The position numbers and the translations under genes are program-made. The notes under the pieces were generated by a model. It was given only the letters and a program-made list of their open reading frames with translations, was not told the DNA's origin and ran no database searches. Shown here piece by piece: positions 33,087 through 41,024 of a stretch of 64,000 nucleotides of DNA (position 1 is its first letter; every line of letters begins with the position of its first letter). The stretch spans positions 104,228 through 168,227 of the forward strand of contig NZ_CP124615.1 of NCBI RefSeq assembly GCF_029958905.1, written 5' to 3'. The DNA comes from Vibrio sp. YMD68. Its GTDB lineage: Bacteria > Pseudomonadota > Gammaproteobacteria > Enterobacterales > Vibrionaceae.

Positions 33087-33404
33087 CCTAGTTACAATGA
33101 AATCAATGCTCCGTTCTGGAAGAACAGTCTTCATGTTCTTCAACTTCCTGATGAGATGCCTTCTCAAAGAGAGGTTACGTGGCTCATCGAAATATTGAAT
33201 GCAGCAAATAAACTGTCATCAAAAGGCGCTGTCCTCATTGATGCAGATGATATGGATAACCCTACAGCAGATTTACCCGATGTTCATGTGGAAGTCGATT
33301 TTAAAGACGTTTTCACTCCATTGCGCGTAACTTGCTGGCGAGCTCCAATCCCAAAAGATGCAACTGTTGTCGTTGAAATCAAAAACAACGCAATAACCAA
33401 TTAA
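33084..33404 (+). CDS. Hypothetical protein, 106 residues
   Basis: Start chosen at ATG 33084 (SD AGAGGA about 8 nt upstream) rather than 33066. Soluble, acidic middle (DADDMDNPTADLPDVHVEVD). Unknown. Confidence 0.62.
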   Translation: MPSYNEINAPFWKNSLHVLQLPDEMPSQREVTWLIEILNAANKLSSKGAVLIDADDMDNPTADLPDVHVEVDFKDVFTPLRVTCWRAPIPKDATVVVEIKNNAITN

Positions 33405-33468
33405 CCCTTTGGGGCTCCAGACCCTAAGGGGTTCTGGTGGCCCTTGAATTTCAGGAGAAATGAATATG
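33402..33468 (+). promoter_or_regulatory. Leader switch before the C5 methyltransferase
   Basis: H1 with CCCTT/AAGGG; loop CCAGA pairs 5/5 with TCTGG (33433-33437). R3 pairing is poor. Confidence 0.45.
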
Positions 33469-35100
33469 GCTACCATCGTAAATACAAAACTCGGAGAGCA
33501 TCGCGGTAAGAAAAGAGTATGGCTAGAAGGAGCTAAGTTAGCTCGTGAAGGCTATGAACCAGGCCAAAAGTATGATCTGGTGTTAAAGGACTCTCAGGTT
33601 GTTATCCGGGTATGCGATACGGGAAAGTTCACCGTGAGTAAACGTACTCGCAATGGTCGGACTATGCCCATCATTGACGTGAGCTCTCAGGAGCTGGCGG
33701 AACTGTTCGATGGCGTTGAGATGCTTCGCGTCTTTATTCGCCAAGGGACAATCGTTATTTCTGCCCACCATCAGCATGAACGTGTTGTTGAGCGGGTAGA
33801 GCGCTTGTTCACCAAACTGGAGAATGGAGAGCCTCTGAGCGTTTGCAGCCTGTTTCATGGTGGCGGCGTTTTGGATAAAGCTATCCACTCTGGTCTGGAA
33901 CGGTCGGGGATCAACAGCTCAATTGCTGTTGCGGTCGAGATGGAAGGTAAATACCTGGATGCTTCCCTTCGCAATAACACCGAATTGTGGGACGACAAAT
34001 CCATTGTGATTGAGTCGCCTATTCAGTCGGTAAATCTCAGCCGCAAGCCACCGCAGGTTGACCTGCTGGTAGGAGGTATCCCATGCACTGGTGCCAGCCG
34101 GGCAGGGCGCTCGAAGAACAAACTATGGGGTGGTGAAATCGGAGGTCACGCTGAATCGCATGAGTCAGCTGGCGCACTGTTTTTCAACTTTTTGCAGTTT
34201 GTCGAAGCTCTCAATCCAGCAATGGTGGTAATTGAGAACGTTGATACCTACCAGAAGACTGCGAGCATGGAAGTGATCCGGTCGGTGCTGACCTCTCTGG
34301 GGTACAACATTCAGGAGCGTATCCTGGATGGCAATGAGTTTGGAGTTCTTGAACGTCGCAAGCGTCTGTGTGTGGTTGGCACATCTGTTGGTATCGACAC
34401 GTTCGATATTCGAGAGGTTAAGCCGCTGCGCCAGAAAGAAGCGTGTATCCAAGACATCCTGGAGCCTGTTGAGCTTGATTCACAGCGTTGGAAGTCATTC
34501 GACTATCTGGCTGAGAAAGAAAAACGTGACAAGGCCGCTGGTAAAGGCTTTAGCCGTCAATTGCTGACAGGTGAAGAGTCATACCTGGGGACAATTGGGA
34601 AAGATTACGCGAAATGCCGTTCGACCGAGCCGTTCATTGTTCATCCAGAACAACCTGAACTGTCTCGAATCCTTACTCCACTGGAGCACTGCCGAGTGAA
34701 AGGCATCCCATCAGAATTGATTGAGGGGGAATCTGACACAGTAGCGCATCAGATCCTGGGGCAGTCTATTGTCTTCCCTGCGTTTGAAGCTCTGGCCTAC
34801 GAATTAGGCCGAAGCTGCTGGCAGCTGGTGGACAAGACTCCGGTACTAGTCGAAGTGGTGGATACCGAGCAGCCTTATATCGGCGGCGAAGACTTCCACT
34901 GGGCTCCGGCTTTAATCGAACGATCAGGAATGCTCAAGCTCGCACCAGCAGGTGAAGCCTTGGGTATGCCTATCAATGTAATGAACAATTCGGTCTATTT
35001 CGCTGCGGCGGATGGTCCGGACACAAGTTGCGGCCATCAACCAGCAAAATCAATTCCAATCCAAATGGCTGGAGATGAAATTCGCGTTATGGCCGCTTAA
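33466..35100 (+). CDS. C5-cytosine DNA methyltransferase
   Basis: 544 residues from ATG 33466 (GGAG 8 nt upstream; ATG 33460 would be only 2 nt from it). Motif I-like 'VCSLFHGGGVLDKAI' (about 125), catalytic 'GGIPCTGASRAG' with Cys near 207, ENV motif near 257-259, and 'LERRKRLCVVG'. C5 methylases of this length occur in IncA/C backbones. The N-terminal 120 residues precede the catalytic domain and may bind DNA. Codon usage is richer in G/C (many CTG, GTG, GCG) than its neighbours, suggesting later acquisition. No restriction partner is visible. Confidence 0.9.
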   Translation: MATIVNTKLGEHRGKKRVWLEGAKLAREGYEPGQKYDLVLKDSQVVIRVCDTGKFTVSKRTRNGRTMPIIDVSSQELAELFDGVEMLRVFIRQGTIVISAHHQHERVVERVERLFTKLENGEPLSVCSLFHGGGVLDKAIHSGLERSGINSSIAVAVEMEGKYLDASLRNNTELWDDKSIVIESPIQSVNLSRKPPQVDLLVGGIPCTGASRAGRSKNKLWGGEIGGHAESHESAGALFFNFLQFVEALNPAMVVIENVDTYQKTASMEVIRSVLTSLGYNIQERILDGNEFGVLERRKRLCVVGTSVGIDTFDIREVKPLRQKEACIQDILEPVELDSQRWKSFDYLAEKEKRDKAAGKGFSRQLLTGEESYLGTIGKDYAKCRSTEPFIVHPEQPELSRILTPLEHCRVKGIPSELIEGESDTVAHQILGQSIVFPAFEALAYELGRSCWQLVDKTPVLVEVVDTEQPYIGGEDFHWAPALIERSGMLKLAPAGEALGMPINVMNNSVYFAAADGPDTSCGHQPAKSIPIQMAGDEIRVMAA

Positions 35101-35111
35101 CACTACCAATA

Positions 35112-35163
35112 GCTGAGGTGATTCCCAGAAGGGGTTCCTCAGCCTTACCAGGAGAAATCTATG
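35112..35163 (+). promoter_or_regulatory. Short leader hairpin
   Basis: GCTGAGG (35112-35118) / CCTCAGC (35137-35143) hairpin ahead of SD AGGAG and ATG 35161. It lacks the three-segment design. Confidence 0.4.
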
Positions 35164-36078
35164 TGTAAATTATCTATTTATCGTGCTGAACACGGTTCGT
35201 ATACGGAAGCTCTAAAATGTGCAGCTGTTTACCACTCAACAGGGGATGAGCTTGAACCTGAATTTGTAGATGGTCCAGCTGGTAGAGTGACGTATTTAAG
35301 TGATATGTATTCTGTCATACAAACTGTTTGCAACGCAGCTGGCCGAGACGATTTGGTCTTCGGTACAGTCATAAACAATATCTTTTGGGAGTTGGATGAG
35401 TTAATTGACCACTTTGAAAAGGTAAACCAGTGGCCTTGTGAGAATTACCCTGAGAAGGTTGAAAAGCTTGCTCAAGATGCTCACAAAGGATGTGGACTGA
35501 TTTATGAACTCTTCGCAAACCGGTATATAGATGCGATTGATAACCTTGTTCTCGACTTACCTAAAGGAGTTAAAGAACAGGTTATCAAGCTTGCTGAAAA
35601 TTACGGTTACGAAGTTATTACAGCGGAGCAGCAAACTGAAAGCCATGAAGAGCATTGGAATGATGACGTTCATTATTGCTCCCACGGCATAGATGCAAAT
35701 TGCTGTCCGGCTGGTTGTGGCGATATTGATGATGGGTCATATGACGAAATGCAAGAACCCAGTGGCTATAACGAAGCCGGGGTGATTCATTCACGTATAG
35801 AAGGCATCGTCGGAAATATTAAGCAGGGAGAAACTATATCTCCATTAGATTGGTGCATGTTGAAAAAGTATGTCCATGATAATCCAGATGCGTGTTCTTG
35901 GTACGATGATTGTTTTGTTGAGCCATTAAATGGTTCACGAGAAACAGTTCGAAGTGCAGGAGAGCTTGTTAAGTATCTTCAAAGACAAATTCTGGATGCT
36001 TGCTTCGATTTTCGTTTAAACAAGCGAGTTGAAGCAGCGAAAAGTGAAAATGGTATTTTAATTCATTGTTCTTTATGA
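35161..36078 (+). CDS. Hypothetical protein, 305 residues
   Basis: Two parts: an acidic helical N-terminal half and a C-terminal half after a Cys/His-rich stretch (HYCSHGIDANCCPAGCGD, about 178-195) that could bind a metal. No family recognised. Confidence 0.65.
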   Translation: MCKLSIYRAEHGSYTEALKCAAVYHSTGDELEPEFVDGPAGRVTYLSDMYSVIQTVCNAAGRDDLVFGTVINNIFWELDELIDHFEKVNQWPCENYPEKVEKLAQDAHKGCGLIYELFANRYIDAIDNLVLDLPKGVKEQVIKLAENYGYEVITAEQQTESHEEHWNDDVHYCSHGIDANCCPAGCGDIDDGSYDEMQEPSGYNEAGVIHSRIEGIVGNIKQGETISPLDWCMLKKYVHDNPDACSWYDDCFVEPLNGSRETVRSAGELVKYLQRQILDACFDFRLNKRVEAAKSENGILIHCSL

Positions 36079-36095
36079 ATTAACTTACTCTAAGG

Positions 36096-36234
36096 TGGAT
36101 GCGGAGCTTGATAGCTCTGCATCCTTACCTCTTGGTGTCATTCTTGTCATTTTCTAAAGGCGTTTGTTAGAGACGTTTTTGGAAAGTGCCTTGTGCGCTG
36201 ATGTGCGATAGCTGGTCGCCAAAAACAAACAGTA
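36096..36234 (+). promoter_or_regulatory. Structured element E8 with pseudoknot
   Basis: 12-bp hairpin GGATGCGGAGCT/AGCTCTGCATCC (one G-U); a weak long hairpin ending TTGGAAAG; pseudoknot GCGA (36205-36208) / TCGC with GCTG pairing to CAGT (36230-36233) through a G-U pair. Confidence 0.6.
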
Positions 36235-36241
36235 CTTATTG

Positions 36242-36305
36242 TAACCCGCGTGGGGATAGTCCCTGCCGGGGGCTATCTCCATTCAACATGGAGATGACAA
36301 TTATG
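36242..36305 (+). promoter_or_regulatory. Leader switch
   Basis: R1 GGGGATAG (36252-36259) pairs 8/8 (one G-U) with R2 CTATCTCC (36273-36280); ATCTCCAT (36275-36282) pairs 8/8 with ATGGAGAT (36288-36295), which holds the SD. Confidence 0.7.
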
Positions 36306-36734
36306 AAAATTGAATCTGTAGTTCGTCTTCCAATGGAAGATTCAGGTTTAGGTCACAATATCGTCCGGTTAAATAACCGAAACGTAGACTCAAAGAGAAA
36401 AGATCCTAATCGTTTCTTTCGACGTGAGCCAGTAGTGATCTATAACCCCGATAACGGCACAAAAGTAATTCGATATGTAATGGGCAACCCAGGAACAATG
36501 TCGATTACCAAAAATGCTGTTGGTCTTGATTACGATGCCGTTGATGCTCTTGGAGTGAAATTTAAAGAAGAGGTTTCACTGGAAATGCGGAGAGCTCGCT
36601 GGTGGGAAATTTACCAGTGGTTCTGGTTCCACCCTGACTTCTCTATTCGCTTATCAATCCGTCTTGGAGTGGTAGGCGCATTACTCGGCATTCTTGGTTT
36701 TTTCACTGGGATCACTCCCATCATTTTAGGCTAA
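36303..36734 (+). CDS. Tail-anchored hypothetical membrane protein
   Basis: 143 residues from ATG 36303. Soluble N-terminal 110 residues, aromatic linker (RARWWEIYQWFWFHPDFS), then a hydrophobic C-terminal segment (about 118-140). Precedes another small membrane protein. Unknown. Confidence 0.67.
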   Translation: MKIESVVRLPMEDSGLGHNIVRLNNRNVDSKRKDPNRFFRREPVVIYNPDNGTKVIRYVMGNPGTMSITKNAVGLDYDAVDALGVKFKEEVSLEMRRARWWEIYQWFWFHPDFSIRLSIRLGVVGALLGILGFFTGITPIILG

Positions 36735-36748
36735 CGCCTATCCAAAAG

Positions 36749-36804
36749 CTCAGAAGCTCCAGAAGGGTGCTTCTGAGCCCACTCTAGAAGGAAATAAGCT
36801 TATG
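36749..36804 (+). promoter_or_regulatory. Intergenic hairpin
   Basis: CTCAGAAGC (36749-36757) / GCTTCTGAG (36769-36777), 9 bp, between the two membrane-protein genes; SD AAGGA follows. Confidence 0.5.
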
Positions 36805-37050
36805 TATCAATACGATCATAAAAAACGAAATATTATTGTATCGGTTTTGACTGTTGTGGGTAGTTTGTGTGTTTTGGTGCCGCTTTTGGTCGCCATTTCG
36901 TTTGACTGGCCCCCGTTACTTACCGATATGGCCGCATGGTTTGAGAATGCAAAACAATATGCAGTAGCGCAGTTCTGGGGGCTCGTATTTGGAGTGCCTT
37001 GTTTATACATTGCATATCGCATTTATAATTGGCTGCCGATCATTCCTTAA
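36802..37050 (+). CDS. Small two-helix membrane protein
   Basis: 82 residues with hydrophobic segments at about 10-30 and 50-70. No family recognised. Probably expressed with the 36303 gene. Confidence 0.67.
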   Translation: MYQYDHKKRNIIVSVLTVVGSLCVLVPLLVAISFDWPPLLTDMAAWFENAKQYAVAQFWGLVFGVPCLYIAYRIYNWLPIIP

Positions 37051-37062
37051 TATTTCAATATC

Positions 37063-37129
37063 AAACCCTCGGGGGTGTATGTCCCTGTGGGGGCGTGCGC
37101 CCTCCATACTTTGTACGGAGGATACTATG
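37063..37129 (+). promoter_or_regulatory. Leader switch
   Basis: GGGGGTGTATG can pair with CGTGCGCCCTCC (several G-U); CCTCC pairs with GGAGG at the SD. Confidence 0.5.
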
Positions 37130-39619
37130 CAACATCAACTTGACATGCTTGCGTCAGTTTGTGCTGATGAAACACCCGTTATTCATGCGTCTTCATTGAT
37201 TGCAAAAGGGGATAAATGGGATCAAGTTTGGCAAACACTCAAGGAAGATGAAGAACTAAACTTCCGAGATGCCACTAGAAATACTTGTTTGTCTGAGCTG
37301 ATTGAAAGTTCAGTACAGGCAATCTACGCAGCTTTGCTAGACGGGTGGACCATGATGCTTGGTTACTCATCTGGCAAGGACTCTGAGACAGTACTGCACC
37401 TATTTTTGATGGCTCTGGTAAGGGCAGTTAGAAATGGAGAACGTATTAGCCAACATCATTTTATCCTACACACTGATACCGGGATAGAGAACCCAGAAGT
37501 TCGCTGGCTTGCTGATGTGAAACTTGAAGCGTTAGAACGGTTTATTAAGAAAGAAGCGATTCCTCTTAATATCGTGATCGCTAATCCAGGTATTACACAG
37601 AGTTGGACTGGAAGGGTGCTTACTGGACGTGGACTGCCTACGTTTTCCAATAGTTCAGCGCGTCAGTGTTCACAGGAACTGAAAATCACATCAGCAAGAA
37701 GAGCTAAAGCTGCCTACGTTAAAGACCTTCCTAAGGAGGTTCAAAATAAGGTTTGCTTGATGTTAGGAAGCCGTGATTCTGAAAGCTCTACTCGCGCTGC
37801 AAATATTGCCAAATTTGGCGGTTCAGCAGCAAAAGTAGTGAACACTAAGCACGGTGGAGAACTGTATGTGATCAAACACTGGCTGATGTCTGATGTGTGG
37901 GATTTTTTATTAAGCTCGGGAGCCGATGCTAAATACCCCTTACCAAGTTATCTAGCGAGTAATAACACTACTGCACAGCTTTACAAAGAAGCAACGGGCG
38001 AGTGTGTTATTGGAGCTGCGGAGAAGCGTAAGAGTGAAGCTTGCGGAGCCCGTTTCGGTTGTTGGGCTTGCCAAGCTGTCGGGCTCGATAAGAGTATGCA
38101 AAACATGCTGTCTTCTGATGAAGATAAGTTTGGTTATATGGCCGGACTCAATCGTATTCAGAGATATCTAGCAAAGCGGAGGTATGCCTGGGAAGACCGA
38201 CATCCCATCGGTCGGACAATATACGAGGGGGGGTACATTAAACTCCAACCTGATGTGTATAGCCCGAAATTTCTAGAGCGCTTGTTGCATGTTTGTGTAT
38301 CAATGGATTATGTCGAGGCTAAGCGAGCTATGGAAGTAGCTGAGAAGTTAAACCTTGGCTTAATTGAAGACACAGCATGGAATCGACGTATGGCCGAACC
38401 GCAGTTTCGAATTGTTTCTGAGTCTGCGATCTGCCATATCGACTTTATGTGGTCTTACCATCATTTCAATGACAAGCCGTTCCATGCTCTTGAAATTTAT
38501 CATCGAGTTTGGACTATGGGAGAACTTGATCTTCTGGAAGATGAAGTACACCAACAAGAAGTCCCGAGAACACCGATACCGAAACCGTTATGGGTAAAGG
38601 TTGATAGGTGGGGGGATGGTAGTCTTTTTGATGGTCTATCAGATCCGCTTGCAGAAATGACATACTTTGATGGTGGCGATGACCCACGCGCAGCTAGGGT
38701 TATCAACACTAACGATGGTGTCAGACGAGTGGTAAGCTTCGCAGAAGAAAAAGAGGTTGTAGTAGAAGCAGATGCAGCCAATTTTATTCTATGGGAAGAA
38801 TATCCTCGATTAAGAGAGAAGGTATTATCTGGGATGTACACACCAGGATATGCCGCGCAATTTTACTTGCGATTTGGTGCGATCAGCTTCGCTAAAGGAA
38901 AAGGGTCTATGTATCATAAAATGATGCAAAGAGGACAAACTTATCATCAAATGAGACTGTCCGGTTATCAAACGATGGAAGGTGTTTCCTCTCGCCCTGA
39001 TCTGAAAGTACTAACCGATAAAAAGTACAAGGCGCTGGTGGCTCGAAAGATTAAAGCAAGAATTGCAAAAGTAAGATGGTGGTTGAATCTGGATCTAACG
39101 ATTCGTGTTCATTTAGTGAATAAAACATTCACTGGGCAATGGATTGAAGATCAACTAAGAGCCGAAGAAGATGCCCAGCAACGTGAAACAAGAAGTCAGT
39201 GGTACAACTCACTTCGTGATCAGTTTTGGTTAGCTAGCAACGCATTTTCTATGTTCTTAGAAGTAGAGAAAGAAAGTAAGTCTCGACCAGAGATATACCG
39301 CTATTACCAAGCAACGAAGAGCAAGGCAATTGACTTGGTTGCCTCTGCTCATAGTGCCATTGGGCAAGAATGGTTGAGTGAAATCATGGTGGCTATAAAA
39401 AGTGAATTTGAGGCAGCAAAACAGTGTCTTGAAGATGGTTCATCATTAACATTCGATGACTATCCGCATTGGGTCCACCAACTGTCCAAAAGACAACCAG
39501 AACGTTTGTTACGACACATTTCGCTATTGATAGTTCGTATGAACCGCGTAATCCTTAGCAGAAAGGAACAAGATGCTCTGAAAGATGAAACTCAATTGGC
39601 TCTTCCATTAGTGGCTTAG
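37127..39619 (+). CDS. DndC-like PP-loop sulfurtransferase-family protein
   Basis: 830 residues from ATG 37127. 'GYSSGKDSETVLHLF' (about 80-94) is the PP-loop; 'LHTDTGIENPEV' and 'MLGSRDSESSTRA' follow the DndC pattern; 'ACGARFGCWACQAV' (C306, C312, C315) matches the Fe-S-binding Cys motif of DndC. DndC takes part in DNA phosphorothioation. No dndB, dndD or dndE is in the window, and the protein is longer than typical DndC by a C-terminal region of several hundred residues. It may modify DNA or another nucleic acid with host IscS and the TusA-like carrier; this is inference. Confidence 0.82.
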   Translation: MQHQLDMLASVCADETPVIHASSLIAKGDKWDQVWQTLKEDEELNFRDATRNTCLSELIESSVQAIYAALLDGWTMMLGYSSGKDSETVLHLFLMALVRAVRNGERISQHHFILHTDTGIENPEVRWLADVKLEALERFIKKEAIPLNIVIANPGITQSWTGRVLTGRGLPTFSNSSARQCSQELKITSARRAKAAYVKDLPKEVQNKVCLMLGSRDSESSTRAANIAKFGGSAAKVVNTKHGGELYVIKHWLMSDVWDFLLSSGADAKYPLPSYLASNNTTAQLYKEATGECVIGAAEKRKSEACGARFGCWACQAVGLDKSMQNMLSSDEDKFGYMAGLNRIQRYLAKRRYAWEDRHPIGRTIYEGGYIKLQPDVYSPKFLERLLHVCVSMDYVEAKRAMEVAEKLNLGLIEDTAWNRRMAEPQFRIVSESAICHIDFMWSYHHFNDKPFHALEIYHRVWTMGELDLLEDEVHQQEVPRTPIPKPLWVKVDRWGDGSLFDGLSDPLAEMTYFDGGDDPRAARVINTNDGVRRVVSFAEEKEVVVEADAANFILWEEYPRLREKVLSGMYTPGYAAQFYLRFGAISFAKGKGSMYHKMMQRGQTYHQMRLSGYQTMEGVSSRPDLKVLTDKKYKALVARKIKARIAKVRWWLNLDLTIRVHLVNKTFTGQWIEDQLRAEEDAQQRETRSQWYNSLRDQFWLASNAFSMFLEVEKESKSRPEIYRYYQATKSKAIDLVASAHSAIGQEWLSEIMVAIKSEFEAAKQCLEDGSSLTFDDYPHWVHQLSKRQPERLLRHISLLIVRMNRVILSRKEQDALKDETQLALPLVA

Positions 39620-39624
39620 TAAAC

Positions 39625-39656
39625 AAAAACCCCGGCATTTTTGCTGGGGTTTTTTA
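39625..39656 (+). terminator. Rho-independent terminator
   Basis: AAAAACCCCGGC / GCTGGGGTTTTT stem (one G-U) with loop ATTTTT and a T-run. Confidence 0.88.
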
Positions 39657-39672
39657 CTTATGAGAACCAAAC

Positions 39673-39725
39673 GCCCTAAAAGGGCAAATAGACGTTTCGT
39701 GAACCATTTGGATTGGCGATAGACT
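39673..39725 (+). promoter_or_regulatory. Activator box and -10
   Basis: GCCC-TAAAA-GGGC (39673-39685) palindrome; TAGACT (39720-39725) 34 nt on. Located between a terminator and structured element E9. Confidence 0.5.
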
Positions 39726-39734
39726 AAAAAAAAT

Positions 39735-39779
39735 GTCGGCTTTGCTGACGTTGAAAGGTAGCTGGCCTACAAGCAGCAA
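39735..39779 (+). promoter_or_regulatory. Structured element E9 with pseudoknot (divergent)
   Basis: GTCGGC/GCTGAC hairpin, then pseudoknot AGG (39756-39758) / CCT (39766-39768) around TAGCTGG, with GCTG pairing to CAGC (39774-39777). The linker is shorter than in other copies, but the stem has again co-varied. Confidence 0.5.
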
Positions 39780-39881
39780 CTACATTCTGAATGGAATACA
39801 TTCCATCAGAAATCTGATTAAACATTTCGGTGTCAGGCCGAAAATACACCTCAAGAACAGTCCACAAGGACTCTCACAACT

Positions 39882-39951
39882 TAACCCACATGGGTACACG
39901 GGACCTATGTGGTAACTGTGTACCCTTCAAACTTCATTGGAGGATACTATG
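39882..39951 (+). promoter_or_regulatory. Leader switch
   Basis: H1 CCACATGG / CCTATGTGG; R1 GGGTACAC (39892-39899) pairs 8/8 with R2 GTGTACCC (39918-39925). R3 (GGATAC) pairing is weak. Confidence 0.55.
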
Positions 39952-40788
39952 TCAAATTCAAACTATGGATTCCTAGCACTTGCTTTGCGTCAACGATTGA
40001 TAAAACGCTGGTCACTGATGCATTCAGTACAGCCTGAATCAGTCTTGGAGCATAGTGCTACCGTTACGTTGCTTGCTCTTCTCGCTGGTCATGTCGCAAA
40101 CCAAAAGGGGAACAAGGTCGATCTTGCCAAAATGCTTTCCCACGCAGCACTACACGATGTGGCCGAAGTTCTCTGTCAGGATGTTGTGACGCCAGTAAAA
40201 AAGGCTAATGACACTTTGGCGAGGGAATTCGAGCGACTTGAAAAAGCTGCTGAGGAGCAGTTAATTCACACGCTACCTTTGGAGCTTCAAGGTGCAGTCG
40301 CGGAAGCATTTGCCCCAGGTGGCTATGAACAGCAACTGGTGAAAGCCTGCGATACCTACGCTGCATATATCAAGTGCAAACTTGAAGTGGCAGCTGGCAA
40401 TGCGTTGGAGTTCCAAGATGCTCTCGACAAGATGATTGGCGTTGTATCTCAGTTGAAATCTGATTTCCCTGAGATCGAAGTAATAGATCAATGGTTCGGT
40501 GCTGGACTTAACTTGTCAGTAGATAAATTGCTGTCATGTAGCGATGACGAAGGTTGCTACATCAAATTTGTTACTGATCAGCGTCCGGGAGAGCCAGATA
40601 TTCTTGCTGGAAATGAACAATCAGATCTTATTCTGACAGATCTCGAAGGCAAAGAGCTCAAACGAATCAAGCCAACTGCACCTTGGACTCATGAAACACT
40701 TTCCATGTTAACCATCTCTTCGGAATGGGCCCGTATGGGAGTTGAGGCATACCTTGGAAAGCAGTGGGTTGGGAGTACCGAAGTATGA
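39949..40788 (+). CDS. YfbR-like HD-domain protein with C-terminal extension
   Basis: 279 residues from ATG 39949. 'RLIKRWSLMHSVQPESVLEHS' and 'SHAALHDVAEVLCQDVVTPVKK' match the YfbR/HD-family 5'-nucleotidases (H...HD...D metal site). The first 190 residues are the HD domain; about 90 C-terminal residues are additional. A nucleotide-pool role would fit with the ferredoxin and primase. Its TGA overlaps the start of the transposon-interrupted gene (ATGA). Confidence 0.82.
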   Translation: MSNSNYGFLALALRQRLIKRWSLMHSVQPESVLEHSATVTLLALLAGHVANQKGNKVDLAKMLSHAALHDVAEVLCQDVVTPVKKANDTLAREFERLEKAAEEQLIHTLPLELQGAVAEAFAPGGYEQQLVKACDTYAAYIKCKLEVAAGNALEFQDALDKMIGVVSQLKSDFPEIEVIDQWFGAGLNLSVDKLLSCSDDEGCYIKFVTDQRPGEPDILAGNEQSDLILTDLEGKELKRIKPTAPWTHETLSMLTISSEWARMGVEAYLGKQWVGSTEV

Positions 40789-40840
40789 ATAATAATGACT
40801 TCAAACTAGTACAAAGAAATACAGATGAATGGGACAAAAT
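40785..40840 (+). pseudogene. 5' fragment of a small gene split by the transposon
   Basis: ATG 40785 overlaps the stop of the HD gene. The reading (MNNNDFKLVQRNTDEWDK) runs into the left transposon end. Joining it to 54520 after removing the transposon and one AAAAT copy restores an open frame of about 77 residues. Confidence 0.85.
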
Positions 40841-41024
40841 GGGGTTTTGCGCCCACTTCAGCGAAAAGTCCAATGTGAGCCTACAGCCCTTTATTTATAA
40901 GGGCCGGCAGGGATCGCTTACTCTCTAATATCCTTCTTAAGCCACCAGTTCGACCATGCTATCCTCTCTCCAAGGTTCTAAGTTCTCAAGCAGTTTCTCT
41001 AGAACGATATTGTCTTTCTGAATA
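40841..41024 (+). repeat. Left 184-bp terminal inverted repeat
   Basis: Pairs with 54331-54514 over 184 bp without length change. It includes the last about 28 codons of tnpA, so the repeat is much longer than a normal 38-bp Tn3-family end. Confidence 0.92.

Noticed and set aside
36186..36302. Upstream extensions of several genes through the leaders (also at 13506, 15617, 17482, 21617, 26929, 28656, 31455, 36989, 39937, 57699)
   Set aside because: The SD and leader structure point to the downstream ATG in each case; the extra codons are structured RNA.
39733..39915. 60-codon frame between terminator and HD gene
   Set aside because: It reads through the pseudoknot element and the leader; no SD.
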